Shown: positions 34,652-44,356, numbered from the stretch's first letter. The stretch is DNA of 64,000 nucleotides from Pseudoalteromonas neustonica (GCF_001653135.1 NZ_BDDS01000006.1:186001-250000); one strand, 5' to 3'. Made by a program: numbers and translations. The notes: generated from the letters alone by a model not told the origin.

Positions 34652-36976
34652 TTAACGTTCCAATTGCTGTAAGAATGAATGAAGGGCAATTTGTCCTTCA
34701 TTTATTTTATCTGCTAAAACAGTTAGCCAGTTATGTAAAACGTCTTCATCTTCCTCTATAGCGCCATGTTCCATTACTTTCGCATGTAACTGTACGTCAT
34801 TTAAACCAACTGAGCCTGCGGCCCCTTTAAGCTTATGCGCAACAGACTTATACTCTTCACGATCACCATTAGCTAAAAAGGTCGCAAGTTCTTGTTGATA
34901 TTGCGGGTTAAGCTTTTCAAATAAACTGCTACTACGCTTAAAAACTACTATGCCCATAGAGTTAACAAAGTCTTCTATTGTTTCAACATCGAGTAAATCA
35001 GTATTGATATGTGCTCCTGCCTCTTTACTTACTGTTAAGCGGGTTTCGTCGCACTGCTGGATTTGCTTTATATCAAACAATTCAGCCAACATTTTATCAA
35101 GCTTGGTGGTATTAATCGGCTTAGCTAAAGCACCTTGAATTGAAATACCTTCAAGTTCTTCTTCAGCACTACGTACATTGGCCGTAAGAACAACAATCGG
35201 TAACTTATCAAAATAGTCATCTTCACGGATCTGTCTTGCAACCTCATCACCGTTAATGTCTGGTAGTTGCATATCAAGCAGTACTAAATCTAAATCATCT
35301 TCTGTCGCTACAAATGATAAAGCATCTTCCCCAGTTTCAGCCCAAATAACCTCATGACCACGTTGTTCAAGCAAATTGGTCGCAATTTCGGCATTCAATG
35401 GGACATCTTCAACGAGTAAGATATTCAAACTGCGACCCGCATAACTTTGTTCTGTGGGCGCGATGCACAATGACAGCGGTATCTCAACTACAAAGCAACT
35501 TCCCTCATCTTCAGTACTGCTAACATGGATCTCGCCTTGCATTGCACTGACTAAAGCTTTTGTTACCGCTAAGCCAATCCCTGAACCAATAGCATTAGTC
35601 CCTTTTAAATCCGGTGCTTTATAGTACATATCAAAAATTCGATGCAACTGCTCTTGTGGTATTCCCTGCCCTGTATCTGTAATACTCATAACCAACCATG
35701 GGCCGCATGCTCTATTTTCTCTACGACATTCAAGCTGTACTTGACCTTGTTTAGTAAACTTAACGGCGTTATTTATAAGGTTCCATACCACTTGACGTAA
35801 ACGTGTGGGGTCAAGCTTTGCATATACATCCAACATACCTTTTCGTTGAATTTCAAACTCCAAACCTTTTTGTTCAGCTATTAATCCTGCAAAATTTACC
35901 ACATCATTAATAAAGTCAGATACATTAATTGAGTCGGTAACAATATCAAGTTGTTCACGGTCAATTTTATCTAGATCAATAATGTCATTAAAAATATTGC
36001 CGAGTGTTTCTGCACTAGAAAATACCGTGTTACACCAGCTGCGCTGCTGTTTATCAAGCTCAGTATCAAGCAGCATTCGTGTTAAACCAACAATACCATT
36101 GAGTGGGGTTCGCAATTCATGGCTCAAAGTGGCAATAAATTTCCCTTTGTCTTTATAGGCAGTTTCAAGTGCTTGCGCTGCCTCTTTACGGCTAGTGATA
36201 TCACGTCCAAATGCCAATAGCCCAATATATTCACCATCATCATTGATAAACGGTAATTTGCGCATTTCAAACCAACGCTTTTCACTCCCTACCGGATATT
36301 CCACATCAAGCGTTAAGGCGGTATGAGTTTCTTCGACTTTATTATCGGTGATTAATACTTCAGGTAAAAAATGGGTTGGGTAAATTTCTTCTGCGGTTTT
36401 GCCAATTAGTTCAAGACTTGATTTACCCATTACTTGTTCAAACATTTTATTACACCCAGCAAAAACGCCATTATTATCTCGGTAATAAAACAAGTCAGGA
36501 GAGGAGTCGACAATAGATCGTAATAACATACCTTGTTGCGCGAGCTCTTGTTGTGTCTTTTTACGCTCTGCAATTTCGTGTCTGAGCTCTTCGATTGCAC
36601 GATGCTTGGCATGAAAAGCCATTTTCCGCTCATCTATCTCAATATTCAAGCGACTAATATTGTCTTTTAGTGTTTGATTTAAAAGCTTTTCTTGTTTAGT
36701 TGCCGTATCTAAATAAGCATAGGATGCATCTAGCTGACGTATAGAGTTAATCAGCACGCTTATAATAATAGGAGAAACCACCGCAGTAAAAAAAACCACG
36801 GCAAATATATCGACTAACATTACCTCGCCAACAGCGACATAATAAAACATGCAAGATAAAATCAACGACACCACTATTAATAACGCATAGCAAATTGCTG
36901 CGGTTTTAAGTTCACCGAATCGGGTAATGGAACTGGAAAGTATTCGAGCCCAGGGACTCAAAGAAGAATCGATCAT
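34652..36976 (-). CDS. arcB: Aerobic respiration control sensor kinase ArcB
   Basis: The 774-residue tripartite kinase has two N-terminal helices with a very short periplasmic loop, a coiled linker, PAS (about residues 150-262), HisKA (LSHELRTPLNGI, H286), HATPase_c, REC (LVLLDMQLPDINGD, D568) and Hpt (VAHKLKGAAGSVG, H714). Length, order and sites match E. coli ArcB (H292/D576/H717). The redox cysteine in the PAS domain (E. coli C180) is present as C175 (FAGCNKMF). The second (E. coli C241, in RKACFEIRK) corresponds to W235 here (EKRWFEMRK). It faces arcA. Confidence 0.95.
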   Translation of the reverse strand: MIDSSLSPWARILSSSITRFGELKTAAICYALLIVVSLILSCMFYYVAVGEVMLVDIFAVVFFTAVVSPIIISVLINSIRQLDASYAYLDTATKQEKLLNQTLKDNISRLNIEIDERKMAFHAKHRAIEELRHEIAERKKTQQELAQQGMLLRSIVDSSPDLFYYRDNNGVFAGCNKMFEQVMGKSSLELIGKTAEEIYPTHFLPEVLITDNKVEETHTALTLDVEYPVGSEKRWFEMRKLPFINDDGEYIGLLAFGRDITSRKEAAQALETAYKDKGKFIATLSHELRTPLNGIVGLTRMLLDTELDKQQRSWCNTVFSSAETLGNIFNDIIDLDKIDREQLDIVTDSINVSDFINDVVNFAGLIAEQKGLEFEIQRKGMLDVYAKLDPTRLRQVVWNLINNAVKFTKQGQVQLECRRENRACGPWLVMSITDTGQGIPQEQLHRIFDMYYKAPDLKGTNAIGSGIGLAVTKALVSAMQGEIHVSSTEDEGSCFVVEIPLSLCIAPTEQSYAGRSLNILLVEDVPLNAEIATNLLEQRGHEVIWAETGEDALSFVATEDDLDLVLLDMQLPDINGDEVARQIREDDYFDKLPIVVLTANVRSAEEELEGISIQGALAKPINTTKLDKMLAELFDIKQIQQCDETRLTVSKEAGAHINTDLLDVETIEDFVNSMGIVVFKRSSSLFEKLNPQYQQELATFLANGDREEYKSVAHKLKGAAGSVGLNDVQLHAKVMEHGAIEEDEDVLHNWLTVLADKINEGQIALHSFLQQLER

Positions 36977-37182
36977 ATATAAATCTGTCTCTTGGCTATG
37001 CGTTTAAACTTGGCAAACTTCGTAGCTATCAAAAATAACTAACCTCTACGCATATTTTAGCATTTTTACATTAGCAATTTTCATGTTCCGCGACGAAAAC
37101 AGAAAATTTTCATCTACCACGTATTTTTAAATTATTTCGTGTAAAATACTGCGCTTTACAATTGCCAACAACGAGACTTGCA

Positions 37183-38103
37183 ATGCAAACCAACATGCCC
37201 GATATAGCAGATACGGCTCCCGCCTTACAAACTGGTAAATTAGACTGGGTTGGTATGGCCGATATTGAACTGCCGTTTATTTTTGAATCTCGGGGTCTTG
37301 CGCCTGTAAACGTTAATGCAAAAGCTCGCGCCTTTGTTAATCTTCACAAAGAAGATGCAAAAGGCATTCATATGTCGCGATTGTTTTTAGCATTAGATAC
37401 CTTATCTACCGAACAACATGTTAACCCTAGTACCCTATCACAAGCTTTGGATACTTTTATTTCAAGCCATGAAGGGCTGAGTGATCAAGCAAAAATTGAA
37501 TTTAAATTTGAGCTTCCACTGCGCAGAAAGTCACTTTTAAGCGGTAAAGCTGGCTGGAAAAGCTACCCTATCACTCTAGAGGCAAAAATTGACCGCGGGC
37601 AACTTAGCTTTGAACTAAGCCTTGATGTAACTTATTCGTCAACATGTCCATGCTCAGCGGCACTAGCGCGCCAACTTATTCAAAATGCCTTTGTGGAAAA
37701 ATTTAACCAACAACCACTTAATCACGAAGAAGTAATTAATTGGCTTGGTAGTACAGATGGCATAATCGCAACGCCGCACTCACAACGCTCTATTGCTAAC
37801 GTCAAAATTAAGTTAGATCGTAATATTACTGAATTTGATATTTTAAGCCTGGTAGATACACTCGAAAATGAGCTTAAAACCCCTGTTCAGGCTGCGGTTA
37901 AACGTGAAGATGAGCAAGAGTTTGCTCGCTTAAACGGTCAAAACCTGATGTTTTGCGAAGATGCGGCACGGAAAATAAAAGCCGTACTAGAAAGTGAACA
38001 ATACGCTGATTACTGGTTACAAATAAATCATTACGAGTCACTGCATGCCCATGATGCTGTTGCAATTGCAGTTAAAGGCGTTGCCAATGGTTATCAACCT
38101 TAA
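37183..38103 (+). CDS. folE2: GTP cyclohydrolase I, type IB (FolE2)
   Basis: About 306 residues from ATG 37183; a TTG seven codons earlier is in frame but less likely. The signature segment TYSSTCPCSAALARQL contains the metal-binding Cys of FolE2, with NPSTLSQALDTFISSHEGLS and HAHDAVAIA at the C-terminus. It catalyses the first step from GTP to dihydroneopterin triphosphate, for folate and queuosine synthesis, using metals other than zinc. I saw no Zur-type palindrome in the ~200 bp upstream, so it may be constitutive here. It is monocistronic, divergent from arcB. Confidence 0.94.
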   Translation: MQTNMPDIADTAPALQTGKLDWVGMADIELPFIFESRGLAPVNVNAKARAFVNLHKEDAKGIHMSRLFLALDTLSTEQHVNPSTLSQALDTFISSHEGLSDQAKIEFKFELPLRRKSLLSGKAGWKSYPITLEAKIDRGQLSFELSLDVTYSSTCPCSAALARQLIQNAFVEKFNQQPLNHEEVINWLGSTDGIIATPHSQRSIANVKIKLDRNITEFDILSLVDTLENELKTPVQAAVKREDEQEFARLNGQNLMFCEDAARKIKAVLESEQYADYWLQINHYESLHAHDAVAIAVKGVANGYQP

Positions 38104-38206
38104 TATAAACCATACCCGTTTAATATAAATACGTAACACCACAACACTTAGGCACACAAATTGCTTTGTAATTTACAGTGTCAATTTGTTGTTGTGGAGT
38201 TACCGT

Positions 38207-38800
38207 ATGGAATTCGCTTTATTATCAATTTTAGTTTTAGTCGTAGGGGCATCTGTTGTTGCGTCAAAGTTTACCGATGATGGCGGAAACCCTTACCCTT
38301 TCACCCGTAAAGAGAGTGTATTTACGCAAGTTGAAAGTGCCTTTTTAAATCTTTTAGAACGTGCTGTTGGCGATCAATACAAGATTGTTAGCCGCGTTAA
38401 ATTAATTGATATCATTGATTGCAAACATGGCTTATCGCCTAAAGCAAAACGTGCAGCTATTGCTAAAGCAAAGAACAAACAACTGGATTACGTATTAATC
38501 GATAAAGAAAAAATGACTATCGTTGCCGCTGTTGATTTAGTTAACAATGCAAATAAAGATGGCCACAAAGCGCAGCGCGATTGGTTTGTAAATGGTGCAT
38601 TAGAGGCCGCTGGTATCCCGCATATTCGTATGAAAGTAAAATCGGGTTATCGCCCAAGCGAAGTACGAGACGCCATTATGTTTAAATTAGGCAAACCTGC
38701 TGCACCGAGTATTCGCCCAAGCCGAAATAGAGTGACCAAACCAGCAGTGTTATCTCCTTCGCAAGCAAAAGCCCATTCGACTGCACTAGCTGAAATATAG
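38207..38800 (+). CDS. Membrane-anchored DUF2726 protein
   Basis: About 197 residues from ATG 38207, with GGAG 8 bases upstream; the ORF extends seven codons further up without a site. An N-terminal helix (FALLSILVLVVGASVVAS) is followed by a DUF2726 domain (about residues 35-165): KESVFTQVESAFLNLLERA, LDYVLIDKEKMTIVAAVDL, and HIRMKVKSGYRPSEVRDAI. The domain resembles restriction-endonuclease-like folds (D...E-x-K style: VLIDKEKM and AAVDL), but activity is unproven. A terminator follows. Biological role unknown. Confidence 0.82.
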   Translation: MEFALLSILVLVVGASVVASKFTDDGGNPYPFTRKESVFTQVESAFLNLLERAVGDQYKIVSRVKLIDIIDCKHGLSPKAKRAAIAKAKNKQLDYVLIDKEKMTIVAAVDLVNNANKDGHKAQRDWFVNGALEAAGIPHIRMKVKSGYRPSEVRDAIMFKLGKPAAPSIRPSRNRVTKPAVLSPSQAKAHSTALAEI

Positions 38801-38815
38801 CAGCATCTGTAAAAA

Positions 38816-38844
38816 CAAAATGCGAGTTTAGGCTCGCATTTTTT
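38816..38844 (+). terminator. Terminator after DUF2726 gene
   Basis: AAAATGCGAG / CTCGCATTTT stem with a 6-base TTTAGG loop, then more T. It separates the DUF2726 gene from mtnN. Confidence 0.85.
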
Positions 38845-38910
38845 GTTTGTTTTACCCTACTCCCATTTTTGCAGTATAATCTAGCCATCTAATTCGAGGA
38901 ATTTTAAATT

Positions 38911-39618
38911 ATGAATGTTGGTATTATTGGCGCAATGGAGCCAGAAGTTAAAATTTTGCGTGAAGCGATGCAAAATCCACAAATTCTAACTAAAGCAGGT
39001 TTTACTTTTTATACTGGTGAGCTAGCAGGTAACACTGTTACTCTAGTCCAATCAGGTATAGGTAAAGTAGCGTCAAGTATTGCAACAACACTGTTAATTG
39101 ATAACTTTAAACCTGATTGCGTGATCAATACGGGTTCTGCCGGTGGTTTTGATCCGTCATTAAGCGTGGGTGATGTTGTTATTTCTTCTGAAGTTCGTCA
39201 TCACGATGTTGATGTAACCGCATTTGGTTACGAAATTGGCCAAGTGCCACAAATGCCAGCGGGTTTTGCCGCGCATCCTAAGCTAATTGACGCTGCGCAA
39301 CAAAGTATTGAAAGCATTAGTGACGTTAAAACGTTGATTGGCTTAATTTGCACAGGCGATTCATTTATGTGTGACCCTGTACGTATTGATAAAGCCCGCG
39401 CTGACTTTCCTACAATGCTTGCCGTAGAAATGGAAGGCGCAGCTATTGCACAGGCCTGCTTTACACTTGAAACACCATTTGTTGTGATCCGCTCAATGTC
39501 TGACATTGCAGGCAAAGAGTCACCACAATCATTTGAAGAATATCTAGAAACCGCTTCAATTAACTCATCAAAAATGGTGCTCGCGTTACTAGAGAAGTTA
39601 ACTGCGGTAACTCTATAA
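38911..39618 (+). CDS. mtnN: 5'-methylthioadenosine/S-adenosylhomocysteine nucleosidase (MtnN/Pfs)
   Basis: The 235-residue enzyme matches Pfs: [16 protein letters not shown] with the catalytic Glu, [19 protein letters not shown], the [14 protein letters not shown] segment [13 protein letters not shown] (purine and ribose contact), and [13 protein letters not shown] with the catalytic Asp. It splits MTA and SAH, linking methionine salvage and autoinducer-2 precursor formation. The CbiB-like gene begins one base after its stop, so they form an operon. Confidence 0.97.
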   Translation: MNVGIIGAMEPEVKILREAMQNPQILTKAGFTFYTGELAGNTVTLVQSGIGKVASSIATTLLIDNFKPDCVINTGSAGGFDPSLSVGDVVISSEVRHHDVDVTAFGYEIGQVPQMPAGFAAHPKLIDAAQQSIESISDVKTLIGLICTGDSFMCDPVRIDKARADFPTMLAVEMEGAAIAQACFTLETPFVVIRSMSDIAGKESPQSFEEYLETASINSSKMVLALLEKLTAVTL

Positions 39619-39619
39619 C

Positions 39620-40567
39620 GTGTTACCCAATTTAGTTCAGCAACATTTGGACTTTATTGTATTTATATTAGCGCTCCTGAGTGAGCGCTTTTTACCTCTG
39701 GTCAGTTGGTATCACCCCAATACATTTTTAACGGCCGTTTTTACTGCGCTTGGTAAACGTGTTTATCGTGAACGTGAACCAAAAAGCTACCTATATTTAT
39801 CATCTTCCCTGTGTTTTATATTAACGCTTTTAGTGATCATGACATTGGTCGTTCTACTCATTGAATTTGCTTATTATCCTGAACTACTAGCCGGTTTAAT
39901 ACTTTACTTAAGTTTAGAATGGCGAAGTATAGAAACTAAAGCATTGCGTATCGCACGTTTAGTTAAGCAAAACCAAAAAGCAACTGCCCGAGAGTTATTA
40001 AAACCACTACTTGCCCGCCAAGTAAATGCGTTATCAAGCACTGGTATTTGTAAAGCTGCCATGGAGATGTTGATATTAAGAGTCGCGCGTCATTATTTTA
40101 GCGTTATCTTTATTTACCTGCTATTTGGACCAATGGCTGCATTGTCATATCGTTTACTCACTTTGATGCACCAAGCTTGGCGTAAAAACACTTTGCCAAA
40201 CAGCCCTTTTTTAAAGCCACTCGCTTGGCTTTTGTATATTATTGAGTGGCTGCCCACCCGATTATTGGCTTTGACAATTGCAGCCAGTAAAGCCAGCAAG
40301 CTGAGCATTCATTATATAAAACATTATGGTAGACACTTCTATCAAACTAATAGTGGTTGGTTATTAAGCTGTTGTTCTGCATCGGTCGGCGTGCAATTAG
40401 GCGGGCCTGCGATTTATCAAGGCACTCGTTTTGATAAAATGCGCATAGGCACCGAGCGCTTACCTCAAGCAGCCGATATTCCGATACTTTTGAGCCAGCT
40501 CAATCAAGCTCGAGTTTTTTGGTTATTGCTTATTTTTGGCATTGAGATAATTAAAACAATTATATAA
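39620..40567 (+). CDS. CbiB/CobD-family membrane protein (cobalamin biosynthesis type)
   Basis: The 315-residue multi-helix membrane protein begins with GTG, directly after mtnN. It shows the CbiB/CobD features SERFLPLVSWYHPNTFLTAV, ESKALRIAR-like ETKALRIARLVKQNQ, CSASVGVQLGGPAIYQGTRF and IEWLPTRLLALTIA. Canonical members join aminopropanol (phosphate) to cobyric acid. No other cobalamin genes are in the window, so it may serve B12 salvage or a related role. In some marine gammaproteobacteria the same mtnN-cbiB arrangement occurs with btuF, which is not seen here. Confidence 0.85.
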   Translation: MLPNLVQQHLDFIVFILALLSERFLPLVSWYHPNTFLTAVFTALGKRVYREREPKSYLYLSSSLCFILTLLVIMTLVVLLIEFAYYPELLAGLILYLSLEWRSIETKALRIARLVKQNQKATARELLKPLLARQVNALSSTGICKAAMEMLILRVARHYFSVIFIYLLFGPMAALSYRLLTLMHQAWRKNTLPNSPFLKPLAWLLYIIEWLPTRLLALTIAASKASKLSIHYIKHYGRHFYQTNSGWLLSCCSASVGVQLGGPAIYQGTRFDKMRIGTERLPQAADIPILLSQLNQARVFWLLLIFGIEIIKTII

Positions 40568-40594
40568 AAAAACCAGCCGAAGCTGGTTTTAAAA
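40567..40594. terminator. Bidirectional terminator
   Basis: AAAACCAGC CGAA GCTGGTTTT: a 9-bp stem with A- and T-runs outside, between the CbiB-like gene and tyrS. Confidence 0.88.
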
Positions 40595-40616
40595 CTGAAT
40601 TCTCATTCTTTACCTG

Positions 40617-41816
40617 TTAAGCACAGGTAATATTTGCAAACTTACGTTTACCTACTTGATAAATAGCCGTACTGCCTTTTTTAATTTCAAGCTTAGTATC
40701 AGTGACTTTTTCTTCGCCATTGATTTTAACCGCGCCTTGTTTAATCATACGCATCGCTTCAGAAGTACTCGCAACTAGCCCAGCTTCTTTAAGTAAGTTA
40801 GTAATAAATACTGTATCTTCGTCAATTGTTACTGTCATATCTGGGATATCGTCTGGTAACGCATTTTTCTGAAAACGTTTAATGAAGTCATCATGAGCGC
40901 CTGTAGCCGCTTCCTCGCTATGAAAACGCGCAATCATTTCTTTTGCTAAATCAATTTTAATATCGCGCGGGTTAGTACCTTGTGCAACTTTATCTTTAAG
41001 GTCAGCAATTTCATCAATTGACAAGCTACTTAGCAAATCATAATAACGCCACATTAATTCATCGCTAATTGACATGATTTTGCCAAACATGTCGTTAGGC
41101 GCATCAGTGATACCAATATAATTGCCTAATGACTTAGACATTTTTTGCACACCGTCAGTGCCTTCTAACAACGGCATCATCAATACAGTTTGTGGTTTTT
41201 GGCCTTCGTCTTTTTGTAATTCACGACCCATTAGCAAGTTAAAACGTTGATCGGTACCGCCAAGCTCAACATCAGCTTCAAGAGCCACAGAATCCCAACC
41301 TTGCACCAACGGATACAAAAACTCATGAATCGCTATTGATTGACCGCCAGCATAACGCTTTTTAAAGTCATCACGCTCAAGCATACGAGCAACCGTTTGA
41401 CGAGCAGCTAATTTTATCATGCCTGCAGCGCCTAAATTTTCCATCCAGCTAGAGTTAAAAGCAACGGTGGTTTTAGCTGGATCAAGAATTTTAAATACTT
41501 GCTCTTTATATGTTTCAGCATTTGCTAATACATCTTCACGGGTAAGTGGTTTACGGGTAATATTTTTCCCCGTTGGATCACCAATCATACCGGTAAAGTC
41601 ACCAATTAAGAAAATCACTTCGTGACCTAAGTCTTGGAATGTTTTCATTTTATTAATTAACACGGTATGACCTAAGTGTAAATCAGGGGCTGTTGGATCA
41701 AAACCCGCCTTGATCTTAAGCTTTTTACCCGATTTTAGCTTTTCAACTAATTCGTCTTCAATTAATATTTCTTCTGCACCGCGTTTTATCTCTGCAAGAG
41801 CGGTTTGTAAATCCAC
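40617..41816 (-). CDS. tyrS: Tyrosyl-tRNA synthetase (TyrZ-like clade)
   Basis: The 399-residue class I synthetase has HLGH (in [14 protein letters not shown]), KMSKS ([12 protein letters not shown]) and a C-terminal S4 RNA-binding domain ([18 protein letters not shown]). The sequence [22 protein letters not shown] and the shorter length fit the TyrZ-like clade (as in Bacillus TyrZ), not the E. coli-type TyrS of ~424 residues. It charges tRNA-Tyr. It is divergent from the M23 peptidase gene and no T-box-like leader is apparent. Confidence 0.95.
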   Translation of the reverse strand: MDLQTALAEIKRGAEEILIEDELVEKLKSGKKLKIKAGFDPTAPDLHLGHTVLINKMKTFQDLGHEVIFLIGDFTGMIGDPTGKNITRKPLTREDVLANAETYKEQVFKILDPAKTTVAFNSSWMENLGAAGMIKLAARQTVARMLERDDFKKRYAGGQSIAIHEFLYPLVQGWDSVALEADVELGGTDQRFNLLMGRELQKDEGQKPQTVLMMPLLEGTDGVQKMSKSLGNYIGITDAPNDMFGKIMSISDELMWRYYDLLSSLSIDEIADLKDKVAQGTNPRDIKIDLAKEMIARFHSEEAATGAHDDFIKRFQKNALPDDIPDMTVTIDEDTVFITNLLKEAGLVASTSEAMRMIKQGAVKINGEEKVTDTKLEIKKGSTAIYQVGKRKFANITCA

Positions 41817-41966
41817 TGTGTATTACTCCAAAAAATTCAGTCTATGCGTTGATTCTAGCGTAAATCTGCCCCAGTTTAAATCTACAAAACACTGGTATTA
41901 ACGCTTTATTAAGTATATCCTGCAATATTAGTGATTAATTATCTTGACAGCAGAAAAAGGCACCTT

Positions 41967-43280
41967 ATGGTTCACGTTGTGCACAAAATCCCAAAAAAAC
42001 ACAAGTTGCTTATTTTAGGTTTAGTTTCTGCTATTGCTGCCCTAACACTTATTCCTTCAGAGAAAGCCACCGCTTCTAAAGACAATAACGCAGATGCACT
42101 TGAAATCGGAAAGCGTTATGAGTTACAAGTTAAAGTTGATGACATTGAGCAATTAACTGAATTAAATTCGCAAGAAGACGCAGCAAAGCTACCCGAATAT
42201 GACCTAATCGATTTTAAAGTAAAGAACGGTGACAATTTAGCACTGATTTTTAAACGCGCAGGTTTTAACGCACAAACCGTTCATAAACTTCTGAACACCA
42301 ATGCTGAAACACGTAAGCTAACTAAAATTCATCCTGGCGAAATACTCAGTTTCGCCACAGCTGAAGATGGCTCGTTAGCGCAGTTACGTTACGTAATTTC
42401 AAAAACAGACACTCTATTCGTTACCTTAAATGACGAGGGTAACTACGATACATCTATTGATAGTAAAGAAATAGAGACTTTAACCGCTTCAACGGGCGGT
42501 GAAATCACCAATAGCTTTTGGACTTCAGGTATTGCTGCAGGCTTAAGCGAACGCCAAATTATGAACTTTGCTGATATTTTTGGTTGGGACGTGGATTTTG
42601 CCAATGATATCCGTAAAGGCGATCAGTTCGGCTTAATTTACGAATCTCATTATGTTGATGGTGAATTTATTGGTACGGGTAAAATTATTGCCGCTGAGTT
42701 TATTAACCAAGGCCAACGTTATGCGGCTATTCGCCACAGCGATGATACTTTTTATACGCCTGAAGGGCGTAGTATGAAAAAAGCCTTTTTGCGAGCACCG
42801 GTTAACTTTAAATACATAAGCTCAAGCTTTAACCCACGCCGTTTGCACCCAGTCACTAAAACTGTAAAACCACATAATGGTATTGATTATGCAGCACGTA
42901 CTGGCACGCCAGTTGTATCATCTGGTAATGGTAAGGTAATTAAGTCAGGTTACAGTAAGTATAATGGTAACTATGTATTTATTAGCCACGGCACACAGTA
43001 CGTAACTAAGTACTTACACTTAAATAAACGTGCTGTTAAAACTGGTCAAAAAGTTAAACAGGGCCAAAAAATTGGTACTGTAGGCGCAACTGGCCGCGTA
43101 ACAGGCGCTCACTTACACTATGAGTTTTTAGTTAACGGCGTTCACCGTAACCCTAAAACAGTTAAGCTACCAAAATCTGAACCACTGCCGCGCGCGGAAC
43201 TTGCTAAGTTCAAGCCAATCGCAGATAACTTTTTAGCGCAGTTAGAGCGCAACAGAGAGCTACAAGTAGCGCTTAAGTAA
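41967..43280 (+). CDS. Murein DD-endopeptidase-like M23 peptidase (MepM/YebA type)
   Basis: About 437 residues from ATG 41967 (AAAGG upstream). The ORF extends further up via GTG. An N-terminal membrane helix or signal (LLILGLVSAIAALTLIPS) is followed by LysM-like/OapA region (KVKNGDNLALIFKRAGF, HPGEILSF). The M23 domain has HNGIDYAARTGTPV (H303, D307) and the AHLHYEF motif. It cleaves peptidoglycan cross-links to allow insertion of new material. It is opposite tyrS. The stop codon lies inside a heptamer repeat (43277-43324). Confidence 0.9.
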   Translation: MVHVVHKIPKKHKLLILGLVSAIAALTLIPSEKATASKDNNADALEIGKRYELQVKVDDIEQLTELNSQEDAAKLPEYDLIDFKVKNGDNLALIFKRAGFNAQTVHKLLNTNAETRKLTKIHPGEILSFATAEDGSLAQLRYVISKTDTLFVTLNDEGNYDTSIDSKEIETLTASTGGEITNSFWTSGIAAGLSERQIMNFADIFGWDVDFANDIRKGDQFGLIYESHYVDGEFIGTGKIIAAEFINQGQRYAAIRHSDDTFYTPEGRSMKKAFLRAPVNFKYISSSFNPRRLHPVTKTVKPHNGIDYAARTGTPVVSSGNGKVIKSGYSKYNGNYVFISHGTQYVTKYLHLNKRAVKTGQKVKQGQKIGTVGATGRVTGAHLHYEFLVNGVHRNPKTVKLPKSEPLPRAELAKFKPIADNFLAQLERNRELQVALK

Positions 43281-43324
43281 GCTGTAAGCTGTAAGCTGTA
43301 AGCTGTAAGCTGTAAGCTGTAAGC
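43277..43324. repeat. Heptamer tandem repeat GTAAGCT x6-7
   Basis: Six perfect GTAAGCT units and a partial seventh, starting within the stop codon of the M23 peptidase gene. Confidence 0.97.
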
Positions 43325-43330
43325 AATTCT

Positions 43331-43366
43331 AAAAACCGTTGTTATGTAAGTAGCAACGGTTTTTTT
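43331..43366 (+). terminator. Terminator after M23 peptidase gene
   Basis: AAAAACCGTTG pairs with CAACGGTTTTT around a 12-nt loop, and seven T follow. Confidence 0.8.
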
Positions 43367-43734
43367 GTTGAACTGTTTGATGTGATGCGATCCCTAATCC
43401 CCCTGCACACCTCTCATCATGCGCTTTTTATTAATAGGAAACGCAATTGGCGTTCACCTTCCGTGATGAATATGTATCCAAATTCCCATCAGTGACGTTA
43501 AACCTTGTGAGGTTAAATCGTTATTGTCTAAAAAGCTGAAAGCTTGACTTCCCACATAATGGTTCATGAATAGCTCATTATCGCTTTTAGACATCCGATA
43601 ATGTAGTGCCTTGATGCAGACTGACAGGATATTGTTCGTTGGGTTTCGCGGTGTTCAACCACAATCTATGTAGCCAATTTTAACGCCGAGCAGCTTAAAA
43701 CTTACAACTTACCGCTCCTAGCAGCCCTGAACCT
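43367..43734. other. Non-coding stretch, possibly a dispersed repeat
   Basis: I see no supported gene in this ~370-bp region. A minus-strand ORF of 37 codons (43454-43567, MNHYVGSQAFSFLDNN...) resembles a peptide that I recall from repeated intergenic sequences in Alteromonadales, but it lacks an RBS and is probably not expressed. The region is bracketed by heptamer repeats at 43277-43324 and 43735-43790. Confidence 0.5.
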
Positions 43735-43790
43735 GACGGCTGACGGCTGACGGCTGACGGCTGACGGCTGACGGCTGACGGCTGACGGCT
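43735..43790. repeat. Heptamer tandem repeat GACGGCT x8
   Basis: Eight perfect copies of GACGGCT, ending 5 bp before the stop of the small membrane protein gene. Confidence 0.97.
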
Positions 43791-43795
43791 ACGCT

Positions 43796-43972
43796 CTACC
43801 TCACCAACATATAAATCAATTGCACTAACAATGAAATCATCACCAGTGGCCAAATATATTTTGCATATTTAGTGGCGCCATCGAGGCCCATTTTCGACTG
43901 ATACTTTTCAAGTAATGGCACTAGAATCATGAGTGCGACAAACAGTGAAATTAAAATCACGAAGATATTCAT
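43796..43972 (-). CDS. Small membrane protein (58 aa)
   Basis: The frame encodes MNIFVILISLFVALMILVPL, a short charged linker (EKYQSKMGLDGATKYAKY) and a second helix (IWPLVMISLLVQLIYMLV), so a two-helix hairpin membrane protein. A ribosome binding site (AAGGA) precedes the ATG by 7 bases. I do not recognise the family. It lies between a heptamer repeat and a MITE, downstream of oadB on the same strand but separated by a terminator. Confidence 0.65.
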   Translation of the reverse strand: MNIFVILISLFVALMILVPLLEKYQSKMGLDGATKYAKYIWPLVMISLLVQLIYMLVR

Positions 43973-44009
43973 AGCATTCCTTATTTATTCAATATCTATC
44001 GAGTATACC

Positions 44010-44324
44010 TAGGGTCTGTTTATCTTTCGAGGTTAAATTTGCAGCTGCGCGTTTGGTTTTTAGACAAGGCAGAGCCTATGTAGTGTGGTTATTCCCCATA
44101 AATAGGCGATAACGCTGCATAAATGCCAAACATGCGCTGCCCGAAGGGTTCTGCCTAGGGGCGATTAACTCTTTGTTGCCTACACGGATGTAGGTAAAGG
44201 GCGTGAGCAGGACGCGGAAGCTTTGCTCGATTTTTACTTAGCCCACTAGGTTACAAATCTCGCGCCGCGATTAAATCGCCCCTAGTTTGAACAAATTTTA
44301 ACCCTAAAAGGTCAACAGACCCTA
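44010..44324. mobile_element. MITE-like element family A, copy 3 (315 bp), variant ends
   Basis: The interior is closely related to copies 1 and 2. Both ends carry GGGTCTGTT in place of GGGCGTGTT, so the terminal inverted repeat has changed in step. No transposase. It occupies the gap between the small membrane protein gene and the oadB terminator. Confidence 0.85.
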
Positions 44325-44329
44325 AGGGC

Positions 44330-44356
44330 AAAAAAAAGCGCAGTCTACACTGCGCC
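44330..44356 (-). terminator. Terminator of the oadGAB operon
   Basis: GGCGCAGTGTAGACTGCGC followed by eight T on the minus strand; 7-8-bp stem, 35 bp after the oadB stop. Confidence 0.88.

Noticed and set aside
36977..37160. Riboswitch for folate or preQ1 upstream of folE2
   Set aside because: No conserved aptamer-like pairing could be recognised by eye.
43454..43567. 37-codon minus-strand ORF resembling a conserved hypothetical peptide
   Set aside because: No ribosome binding site and no flanking coding support; more likely part of a dispersed non-coding repeat.
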